From contig NC_089280.1 of NCBI RefSeq assembly GCF_963678975.1, positions 14,025,280 to 14,089,279 of the forward strand: a stretch of DNA of 64,000 nt, read 5' to 3'. Below, piece by piece: positions 14,701-26,400 of the stretch. The stretch is from Dysidea avara (Eukaryota > Porifera > Demospongiae > Dictyoceratida > Dysideidae). The notes beneath the pieces were generated by a model that made no database searches, was not told where the DNA came from, and worked only from the letters and a program-made list of their open reading frames with translations. A program made the translations under genes and the position numbers. Numbering within the stretch: the stretch's first letter is position 1; each line of letters starts with the position of its first letter.

Positions 14701-17442
14701 CTATATCAAACACTCCCTCTCCTCTCTTCCTTACAGGAAAGCCTTTAACTATTTAAAGTGGGAGCGTAACATTCCTGGCAATACTACATATAAAGTTCGT
14801 ATGCCCACTCAATATTAGTGCTTAATATCCTATCATATTTCATTGATTGTTTTACTCAACGATAAACTGCAGCCTGTAGACTAAAACAAGTCACATACAT
14901 TTAAACCAAACAAGTAGAGTGAAATATTAACAGTCTTACATAATGCTTTTTATCGTTTTTAAACGACTTGCCAATTCATGGTAAGTTCATGCAATAACTA
15001 ATACCTCAACTACAAGGGGCCTAGTGCTAAAACTAATAATTTTCATTGTACCATAAAGACTACTAATAATTTAGTACATCCTTTTTGAGAATATGATTGG
15101 TTGGCTGTCAGGTGAACCAGAAAAGTTATTTTTGCAAAATGGATAATCAATTATTACTAACTAGTTGTACCTGCACAAAATGCGTTTGATACTAAGACAA
15201 CTGTTACAGGTGTATGTGCTATTGTGTGAATACACTTAGGATAATCACATCATTACATACCAACAAAGACATGATTTGGCATAGCTACAATTTTTTATGT
15301 GCACACATGATTTCTTCATGCCCAATGGTGTGTTGCACACTAACATATATAATGTCACGTGTTGGTGACCTGGCACTTCAACAAAGAGTGACTGATGTCA
15401 TAGTTTTGATAATGTCAGTTGGCCTTGTTTCTTCTCTGCCTGAGCATCTGTGCAGTACTCATGAAGATGACATATCAAGATACAAGTGTGCCAGTTATAG
15501 GCTCTTTAAAGGGGCAATGTGCCGTGAATTGTTTACACAAGAAGTCATTCAAGTTTATGATGTAATCATACACAAATCACGTCATTGTTATGGATCACAT
15601 GTGTCATTAAAGTGGCGACAATTGGCTTCGTTTCACACAATAAGATTGCTGTTACAACTTGCCTGGTTGTGATACATGAACACAAGTGGTTGTGTAGTGT
15701 CAACTACTCCCCGGATACTTGTATATTCTTTTTACAACCATAGAAGAAAATCTGTGGATAGTTGTTAAGATTGTTCCCCCATCCACTGATACACGTGATT
15801 TTATTGTACACAAAATAATCAAGTGTTTATACAATCTTGAATGGCTTCGTAACAAAACACAGTCACGATGTATTGCCCCTTTAAACACGTACACAGATAT
15901 CTATATGCTTGAACATCTACAGTCCTCATGAAAGTGGCATATAAAGATGCATCCCAATTATAAAGTTATGGGCTCTTTAAAATGCCACATACACAAAAAG
16001 AGATTTTAGTTTAGAGTCGCAGAAAATTTCACAATTGGGATATCCTATATACTTCATTCAGATGATGGCGTTGACATAATGAAGTGTCTGAGTGTGACAT
16101 GAGGCTTACCTGGGCAAGCTGTTTTGTGCATTACTCATAGGCATGATGGTTGGTGAATCACCACAATGAGAAATCCAACTTGTGTTTTTCACATACAGTG
16201 GTTTATATTGGCCATTTCACTAGATTTTGTTATCAGTGTGTGTTCTATTAGAGTAACTGAATCTGCTTCATCCTAGTCACACGTAGTACTGTTGTGGTAG
16301 CATAACAAAGTTTGTATATAATTATGTAATATATTCTCCAATTAATTGGTTATAGAAAGAAGCAAGGTTTTAGATAGTTGCTTTCAGAAGAAAGGTATCA
16401 GCATAGCCCAAGAGAATTTAATCCTCTACACAAAGAGTGGTTGCTCAATTAGAGGTTGCGGGCATGTTCTATTAGGGTAGATGTACGTTTTATTAGGGTA
16501 GTTAACCCTTAAAGCCACATGCAATTATTAATAAAAGTACACTGAAAATGCATAGGCTGATATTTTGGTAGTAATGTATGACTGTAAACATAGCACTGTA
16601 ACTTCCGTACAGTAAACGCTAAAGCTACGCAATTTGTACCATTCTATCCATGATGTAACAAGGAATAAAACAGTACCTAGGGTTTTACCCTTTGGTGAAA
16701 GCATAAGGACAAAACTTGCCGTGAATACAAGCTGTCACGAAATGTGAAAACAACTCTATACATACCTTCAGAAAACAGTTGATAACTTCTTCACAGTGTG
16801 TCCTATGGAGTTCTGGAAAGGACCATTCGATTCTCCATTCAATGCCAAATCACACCATCTATATATATAAAGCCAAAAAGCCGTCTGTCCGTCTACAATT
16901 CCGATGGCGTCCAACAATTTTCTTGCCAGCTGATGCACGTATCAAAGCATTTTTAGTGCCAAACTAAGCGCTCATCATCTAAGAATTATCTCGCTTTTAA
17001 ATGAAGATTCAAACCGCCGTCATTTGTCATTTACAGCGCAATTAGTGCAAGGGTGCAGACAAAAATTTGCTCGATTCTTTCTGTAAACCACAAGTAAACA
17101 CCTATTCCATTCAACTTAAGCATGCCTTTTATAAACAACTTTTAAAGACTTTGTAACCACAAGTAACATTTAGTCCAAGTGGTTAGCCTGCGTAATAGGA
17201 CAGGTACTACAAACCATCCACATTGTTCACACCTATGTGTTATAAGCACACACATTACTACATTAGTTTAGCTACTGCAATCTGCAGGTTCAGGGGTGCC
17301 TGCGTGCTTCCCATGATTTTGGCAAGATGTTGGTATTAAAATGTTACCACCATGCATGCTGCAGGGCATGAATGGCACTGATGTTTAATGCTTGGTTATC
17401 ATCATAAAGTGATCCCTGCACGTAGGGCAGGTACCAATGCTA

Positions 17443-17486
<44 letters not shown>

Positions 17487-20400
17487 CTCACGTGAGTAAA
17501 ACATTTTTATAAATGGCTACTGACGCAATTTGTGTGAAGTAACAGGAAATATAGTCACCGTTCTTCGTGGTGTCACAACAAGTGAGTGATTGTTGTTACA
17601 ACAATTATTGATACTTGTCTAAGTAGCCAAATGAATAATCTTTCCATTGATATAAGGTTTTCAGTTAATATCATTAGACAAGCTCGTCTGTGCTGGTTGT
17701 TTAGAAGCCATTCTTTAAGCATGCGTTACTTATAATATTTGTGCATTTTACGTGCTTAAAAAAAACAGCCGATATATCATGCGACTTTAAAGGTTAAACA
17801 GAGTTAAAAGCAATAGAGCTTCTAGTCAGATAAGTGGAAGTTTCAGCTGTCCTTGTAGAGTTAATTAGGGGGTGAAAATGTATCTCCTGACATTGAAAAC
17901 CGTAATGGCAACTCCATGATCTGGTCCACAATTTGTTGCCTGGTAAGATAGATGTGCATTCTATTAGAGTAATTGAACATAATCTTCTGTTCTTCATCAC
18001 TCACAACGCTTCCTTGCTGGCAATACTTTGTTTTATAATAGTAAGTAGTGGAAGGTTAATTGACATACCCATTGCAGAACTCTCCCTTTTATACTAGTGG
18101 GTGTGACTGCCGGATGATATCATACACACCAGATCACATGATCAAATTCTCTGATGTGATTGGCTAAAGAGTGAAAAAGTGACTGATCCTATATTCGTCG
18201 TTATGCAATGCGTGGGTATCGGAATACCGTGAACCTATTATGTAAACTTAAAATGGCAATTTGTAAGAGAATTGTTCCCACACTACACTCAAGGTTAGCC
18301 TGTACACATAGGCACAAAAACCACCTTATAACACATCGATTTGGACGGGAGGTACATCTAGTGAGTTTGAAACCATCAGGGGGGAAAACCTAGGAGGAGT
18401 TTGTATTTGAAAAATTTGATGGCCTCGATTTTTGCTTTTCCTCAGTCTGGCAACTAACAAAGGCATACATGGATGGCTGTCAACATGCTATGAAGGTCCA
18501 GTGAATTTCAGACGGATTCGTAACTACTTCTATTGGCAATGGCAGTTTAAAGGGATATTTCCATAGTTTAGACAATTGCCATAAAACTTAGATAGAAAAT
18601 TCACCTTCAGTCATAGAACACAATGATACCAATGCGATTGGAATCTGACCAAGAATGATGGACTATATAGTCGGTTAGTGTTCACCTGAGCCCTCCTTTC
18701 TTGTTAATAACTCTTGTTACATGGGCCAGCTGCCCAAACATTTAGTAGCGCTGTGAAGCCCTTTAAATGCCGGAACTGGTAATGCAAGAACAAGTGAGTT
18801 ATAAGGCTTTAAAAATATCCCTTACATGTAGTATGGACGATTCGATTCATGCGCAAACATGCTTGTTCCAGTACAAAACCATTGGAAGGGAACACATCTT
18901 CACCTCTTTGATATTACTATATTTGGCGGGAACACATGTTCACCTCTTTTATATTACTATATTTGGAGGGAACACATGTTCACCTCTTTGATATTACTAT
19001 ATTTGGTGAGGGCTCAGGTGAACACGTACTGACTATAGTGCTTGAAAAATGTGTGCGTGGGCATTAGAGAATTTATTGATTTATTTATTTATAGGTGTCT
19101 ATTAACTGAACAATCAACTATTCAAACAACAAAACGACTGTTTTATTAGAGTATTTTAGCAAAATATGTTGTATGTTCTATTAGAGTATTTGAACCCAAC
19201 ACAATATGTGACCGAAAACTGTCGATATCCGCACAATTTTCAAAATGGATTTTATTTGCTCTATGTTTTCTACAGGGACAGAGGAATGGACTAGCTAAGT
19301 TTCAGCTTCCTAAGTTAAGCAGCATTGGAAATACAGCACTAGACAGCCGGACAAGCAAATAAATTGATATGTACATCGAGAAAAGAATCTACAGGCGCTT
19401 ACATGAACCATCACAACTTACTGATACAATGACGTACGGAATTGAATCTTCGCTCACTGTGTTCGCCATGAATTTGTGCATCCACCAAGGTATATAGTAG
19501 GTTCACAGTTGAGCTGAATCCTCAAAAACATTTAATAACTCACGATCTTGAAATTTGGCTTATTTGTAGTGCTGCTTGACCAGCTAAAAATATTTCAAAA
19601 TCTTGTTGGTCAAATGTTTGACATAATATTTACAGCCAATCAAAATTTTTGCAATAAATTTCCTATGGGGAAGCCATATAAGTACAGTGTCCATTACAGC
19701 CCTTTCCCGAACTTGTAATGGAGTCAAACCGTACGTGTCTGTTGCTGACACCTTTGCTGTTACCAATAATCATCTGGTTGGCTGAAATGTTAACTCTGTT
19801 GAGAAAAAATCCACTTTCAATTTTTAGCTGTTTTTCAGGATTCAGCTCAACGTGAACATATAGTTTTTTCCCCAGGCATGCTTTTGTGTTCGAGAAGGAA
19901 GGCAAATTCACTGAAAAACGATCGTCGGTAAATTCTTTCATCACCGCAACGTAAACAAACGTCTGTAACTTTGAAATCCTTTCGTGTATGGAGATGAAAC
20001 AAATATTTTTGTACTCCCTATGAACAGGCGAACACGATGATGCCCAGGATTTATCCATTGGAGGCTTAATTCGCCAACTAGTGAGGCGATAAAAACTTGC
20101 ATAATTTTTTTTCTGGAGCTTGCATTTTTTACCCATAGTTTTTAAATGCATTTTATTATTACAAAAGTACTATTGTGCGTATATCGACGGTTTTCCAAAA
20201 TTTGGTCACATATGAAGACACTTTCACCCCTTAAAAACGATGCCAAATGAAGTGGTGTTAGAAACATAGCCTTAGTGATAGACCTACCTTGTATATTAAC
20301 ACTGAAACTATTGTACATCACTAAAATATCACAAGAAAATAAGTTGCATGCCTTTTAAAAATGCTGTGGTTTAATAAAATTCAAGCAATAAATTCTGCAT

Positions 20401-23400
20401 CTGATGATCCATAATATCAAGAGTTCATAACATATAAACTGAGGAGAGTATCCTACTCTCATATACCCCTGTAGAAGGGCATATCATGAAGTTAGGACAT
20501 AACGACAAGATGTTGTGGTTTGTGGCATACAACCAGCCACAAAAGTGCAAGAATCGTTAGTACCATTCCACACTCGTGATGCTCAGGATAGCTGTATTCT
20601 CAAATGGCTAAGCAAGAAATGCCTACGAAGCGGTCTGAACTCATGAAGGAGTAATTGTAGTTTGGTGAGAAACATTTAGAGCTGGAGTTAATTTGGTTGC
20701 TAGCAACGTTGCTAGGCACGCATTCAATCAATATCATGTTCAGCTAATGACATCATTAATTATACAAAGAAAAACGGACAAACTCTACATCATAACTTCA
20801 CGATAAGCCAGGGTATATGAGAGTAGGATACTCTCCTCAGTATATATATTATGAACTCTTGATAATATCATGTGATATTATTGCACAATCAAACATGCTA
20901 ATAGTGCGCATGAATAAAACACTTACTGTCTCAGCGAAAACCTGTCTAGTTCACACAAGCATGCATTTTGAGAAAAATGAAATTCTTTAAAAAGTTGATG
21001 AAAAATGAAATTTAAAAAAATTGGTGAAATTACATGTGTTACAGAGAAAATTTTACACAAGTTTTAATCGAGTCATTACTTGGAGAAGGAAGACTCAAAT
21101 CAATTAAACCTATACACCATCTTATTCGCTTACTCATGGGGAGTTGGAAAATCTTTGTTTAATTTCTGCAGTCCCAATGGTTTGCTTGTCAGGTGCGTTT
21201 GTTTACGATATGGTAGACGTAAACAAAATCATTGCTGTTTCTTCAATAAAATTGCCTTCATACGGCTATGTGCAAGAAACTGCAGGGCAAAAACTAAACC
21301 TTGGCCGATCTGCCAATCCATGGTAAACATTATAAGCCAAATCCCAACTCTATAGACTGGAAGTTATGGCTGCGAATGTAAGCACCTGTAGTTTATTTTT
21401 AGAATAGTTACTGTACAAATCAATTACCTTGATCTTCCTACTGTCTAACGCTGTAATTTCAAAACTACTCACCATAATCGACTGAAACTTTGGTGAACCA
21501 TTCCTTGAACAATGCAGATAATGCTGAGAAAATAAAAAGAAATTTGGAAATTGTGCAAACTTGATGGGTTTTCATTGAGATGGTCACATATGTCCATGTT
21601 GAGATATGATGGTCGATTCCCCTCAAGCATGAGTCAAGTGCAAAGTTAATCAACAAGTGAGTTTTTCAAGGTTAAAGAATACGAGTGTTTGCTTAATAAT
21701 GTGGTTTTTAATGTACAGAAGTAGAAAATAAGCTGTATCAAAATGGATAATACTTCAAACTTTTTCCAGGTCAAAATGAAATTTCAGTTTAACTGGAGGC
21801 CAGTACTCACTAGCAGATGTATCAAGGCTATAACCTTAAGACCACCTCCGAAACAGGTTGAAAAACAAACCTACCAGGTTAGTGGCACCGAAGCTTTGGT
21901 GTACAGTTGCGTTTAGTGTTAGATCTACTGCTCGTGCTGGTTCTTGTTTCCTCTCCCAGGAACCCATAGGGTCATTCCATGTCAAATCAGCCAGGAATTT
22001 AGGGTCACCTCTCAGATTTTGACGAAACTTGGTGTGATTGTAGTACTTGTGGTGCTTATCACTTGTGCAAATTTTTAGCTCCATACACCACATGGTTTCT
22101 GATTTACAACCACAAATATTTTGAATATTTCATGAAAAATTGGTTCATCTGTAGATACAAAATCAATCGTAACTTCACTTCACACTGTAAATATTTTTAA
22201 ACACACTTTTCACTGATGGAAGACTGTTGATTGACCTTTCCAGTGATCCCTAAATTATGGGATATCTACTTAATTATGGTTTGAAAATACCTTATTGAAA
22301 ACTTTAATCCTTTATATTTCAAAAAAACGCTGCTTGAAATTCTTCGAATTTTTTTTTATGAATAATAATCTATGTTTGATGAAATTTTTATGGTGGGACC
22401 ACAATGAGCTCAAGAGATATAATGAATTATGTTGATGTATGCAGTGGATTTTGTAGTTTATTATTGCTGTATGGGAGTGTACAACCTCCAATAACCACTC
22501 ACAACAAGGCCATGACAAGTTTGTCTTACACAGTGAAGGTGTCTAGGTACAGTGCAACCTGTATTAGTGACCACCTGTATTGAAAGACCACCTATCTGCA
22601 GTTTATATAATTGGATATTAATGTGCAGCACCAATAATAAAGTGTTCATATCACAGAAGCCACAGAAGTATCTTGGTCTATTTTTATATTATTGTATCAC
22701 TCATAATCACTAGAGTGGGATTATAAACAGGCGTCCTGGTTATCAAGGTGTCCTGGTATCCTTTTTGAGGAGTTCTGTTGTATACGTACCTATGCAGCCA
22801 CATACGCAACTTAAATAGGGCTAAGTCCACTACAGTGGGATTCAACTTAATAAAGGAGGTATTTCTAAAGACATATGTTATATGGACACATGGTGGTTAG
22901 ATCTGTAATTTATAAAGTCCACCTGTCTAATAAGGACCATTTTGGATTTGCTAGAAAAGGTTGATGCTTTGGTACTATACACTACTATCCAATTAAAGAA
23001 CTGCACCACATAGATGGTCTTTCAATACAGGTGGTTACTAATACAGGTTGCACTGTACCTAGACACCTTCACTCTGTAAGACAAACTTGTTATGGCCTTG
23101 TTGTAAGTGGTTATTGGAGGTGTACACTCCCATACAGCAATAATAGACTACAAAATTCCACTGCATAATTCATTAGATCTCTTGAGCCCATTGTGGTCCC
23201 ACCACAAAAATTCATCAAACATAGATTATGACCCAATCATTATTCATAAAAAATTTTGAAGAATTTCAAGCAGCATTTTTTGAAATATAAAGGATTAAAG
23301 TTTTCAATAAAGTACTTTCAAACCATAATTAAGTAGATATCCCATAATTTAGGGATCAATGGAAAGGTCAATCAACAGTCTTCCATCAGTGAAAATTGTG

Positions 23401-26400
23401 TTTAAAAATATTTACACAGTGTGAAGTTATGATTGATTTTGTATCTACAGATGAACCAATTTTTCATGAAATATTCAAAATATTTGAGGTCATAAATCAG
23501 AAACTATGCAGTGTATGGGGCTAAAAATTTGCACGAGTGATAAGCACCAAAGGTACTACAAACACACTAAGTTTCGTCAAAATCTGAGAGGTAACCCTAA
23601 ATTCCTGGTTGATTTGACATGGGAGTGACCCCATATTCTTTCAATCAATATCAGCCACAGCTTGGTTGATGTAAGAAGGGCCAATGTTATAGCATATTTT
23701 ACAGTCAGAAGGAAAAACTGTAGAAATCTCCTAAAGTATTGTTGTGAGACTGGTTAAGCTAAAGCATAGTCTTAACTTAGTCTTTCTCAATTTAGCCATT
23801 GTTGGTAGGACAGACGTTCAATCTAAAGTTATATCCTATTGTATGAAAAGACAATGGAAGATGAATGAACAAAGTGTAGGGACTATCAGAACCTTTTATA
23901 TATTGTACATACATGAAAAACATTGAGGATTAGCAGCACCCTCGCTAAGCTCATGTACCATATATTTTATATATTATACATACATGAAAAACATTGAGGA
24001 TTAGCAGCACCCTCGCTAAGCTCATGTACTATATATAACCTTGGCCTTGGGCCTTTAGGTTTATAAATTCAGTACACTGCATATTTTAATCCTATATAGG
24101 AATTTAAAAATATACACCCTTTGTTCACTATTTTTTCTCTAGTAGATTTCTATATATAGTTGTACTATTACCTAAATAGTTAAATCATACCTTAACAACA
24201 TCCAGTACTTTCTGAATCACCAGAGATTTTCCTGTCGCAGTGTTCCCATACACAAACACAGCAGGATACATGTGGTGATCAGACTACACATCAAAGGATA
24301 AGCAATTACAAAATGTACATGTGCCACATGTGACAGTGCTGCAAAGTTGCAAATACAAACACACTTTCTTACCGATTCAAACAATCTTGTAAGTGTATCT
24401 ATTTGCTTTCTTCTGCATGGTATCTTTTTATAGAGTTCCTCCAATCCTACGTACAGTAAAAAAAATTGCTTACCATTAGACTAAACCAATAAAGCAATCA
24501 CAGTTGTGTAGCTATGTATTTTAATAGAACAGCCACACATGTATATCGCAGCTACGCTATAACAAAAAATGTTAACAAACTGGTTCAATTAAAAGTGATA
24601 AAAAGTAGTGAAACAAGATACACAAATGATGGTACTACAACATAGCTATGCAGGAAAACCCTTTGGCAATGGTAACTGCCAATGTAGGGACTATCCCAAA
24701 TAGTAGCCACCACCATTCATATATCCTATTTCACTACTTTTATGCCCTGGAACTCTACTTCATTTTAAAATTAATTACAAACACCAATATATCACCCAAC
24801 CAATATAATTTGGTGGATCAAACATCATAGATATGCAACAACCATACATTTTATCATTATGATAAGCTCCAACAACTGAAAAAGTTGGTTGGTTGTCCTA
24901 AAATGGCATGATGAGCTGATCGTCAAATAAAACCATCCAGATAGAACATCACTCAGTAGCAAACAATGTGTATGGACAGCTCTATAGACTAGCTGTTAGA
25001 ATTACTTGTAACCTTCCTGTTTGTACCTTGCAAGCAACTATCTGTATCAGCAGTTCATATCATTCTCATTTTATGCATTGCAATCTTTAGTTACGTAAGC
25101 ATGAACAATAAAAACAAGTAAATCGTGATTCTATTAACCCTGCATAGTCGGGAGTATGGAAAACCCAGAACGCCAACAGTGTTATTTTTGCGATTGGAAT
25201 CGTGTGCAAGCACTGGCATGCCAGATTATAAAGACTCCACAGTGGAATGAACAAAATTTGTATGCTAATATCCTCTACAACATTGCTATTATTCCTACTT
25301 GTAACAAATCTGCAGGGATTAACGTGAGAGTGATCGTTAATTGGAATACACATTAAATCATTCATCTGAAAACCATCTTTCTCAGCCAAAAACTTCATCT
25401 AAGCATTCCTAACTACACAATCGCTACAATCCCAAGACATAGTTTTGCTACACTTAACACAAGCTAGCTAGCCTAGTGGTGGTCAGCGACCAAATTTATT
25501 AGAGGTATTCTTCAGTACAAAAATGGATTTGAGCGACTTAGCACAGTAGTACTAGCTAGAAGTTGCATTATCTTTCAAATCACTTGGTTATTAGTTAAGG
25601 GTATGGAGTGTAGCTGAGATAGCTGGGTTGGTTTAGGATGAACGGTTACGTGCACTAATCCTAATTAACCCTTTATTACCGAAGTTTTTTTTTACAAAAC
25701 CGCAAGTGTGAACTGTGTGCGATACGAGTGGACCCCACCCATTAATTAACCCATCAAGCTATATACCGTTTGATAGCCATCTCTCTCTTCTACCAACACA
25801 GCTAGAATACTTACAGATCACACACACACACAACTCACGCACTATGAAGCGAAGAAAGCGTATCTTCTCCGTATCGCCATGGCATTGAAAGATGGGCGCC
25901 TCCATCTTACTAATCAACGCGATGACATCACACTATTTATTTTTAGAATCCTTATCATGTGGGGAATGGAGTAATTCTAACTAAAGCCTCCTAGTAGCAG
26001 GGAGAAGGCGAACATGGAGTTTTAAACAGGTATTATTGTTTTGTATATGCTATTTTATATTGCCAAGTGCCATAACTCGCCCATGCTTCTTCCTATCGCC
26101 GAACGGAAACTTCATTAGAAGCGCCCGGTCCTTCTGAGCAGTTTGGTAGCAATTTCAGCTTAGGAAAAAGCGAGTTATGGCTCCGTTTATAAAGGGCACT
26201 TGTTATGGCAATATATTAGCCATTCGATAATAAAGGGTTAACGCTTGCTTTTCTGTTGATTTATCTTATACCCTGCAGATTTGCTACAAGTAAGGATTAT
26301 ATAAATGCTACAGAACATAGTAGAAGACAAATTTTGTTCATTCCTCTGTGTAGTATTTATAATCTTGCTTGCATATGACTCCAATTGCAAAAATAACGCT

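Noticed and set aside
15214..15931. 152- and 70-codon plus-strand frames as a possible gene
   Set aside because: They run through an inverted repeat block, share no domain and show no splice logic.
22312..22649. Small minus-strand genes at 22312-22518 and 22461-22649
   Set aside because: They are reading frames within the foldback arms and recur in the other copy.
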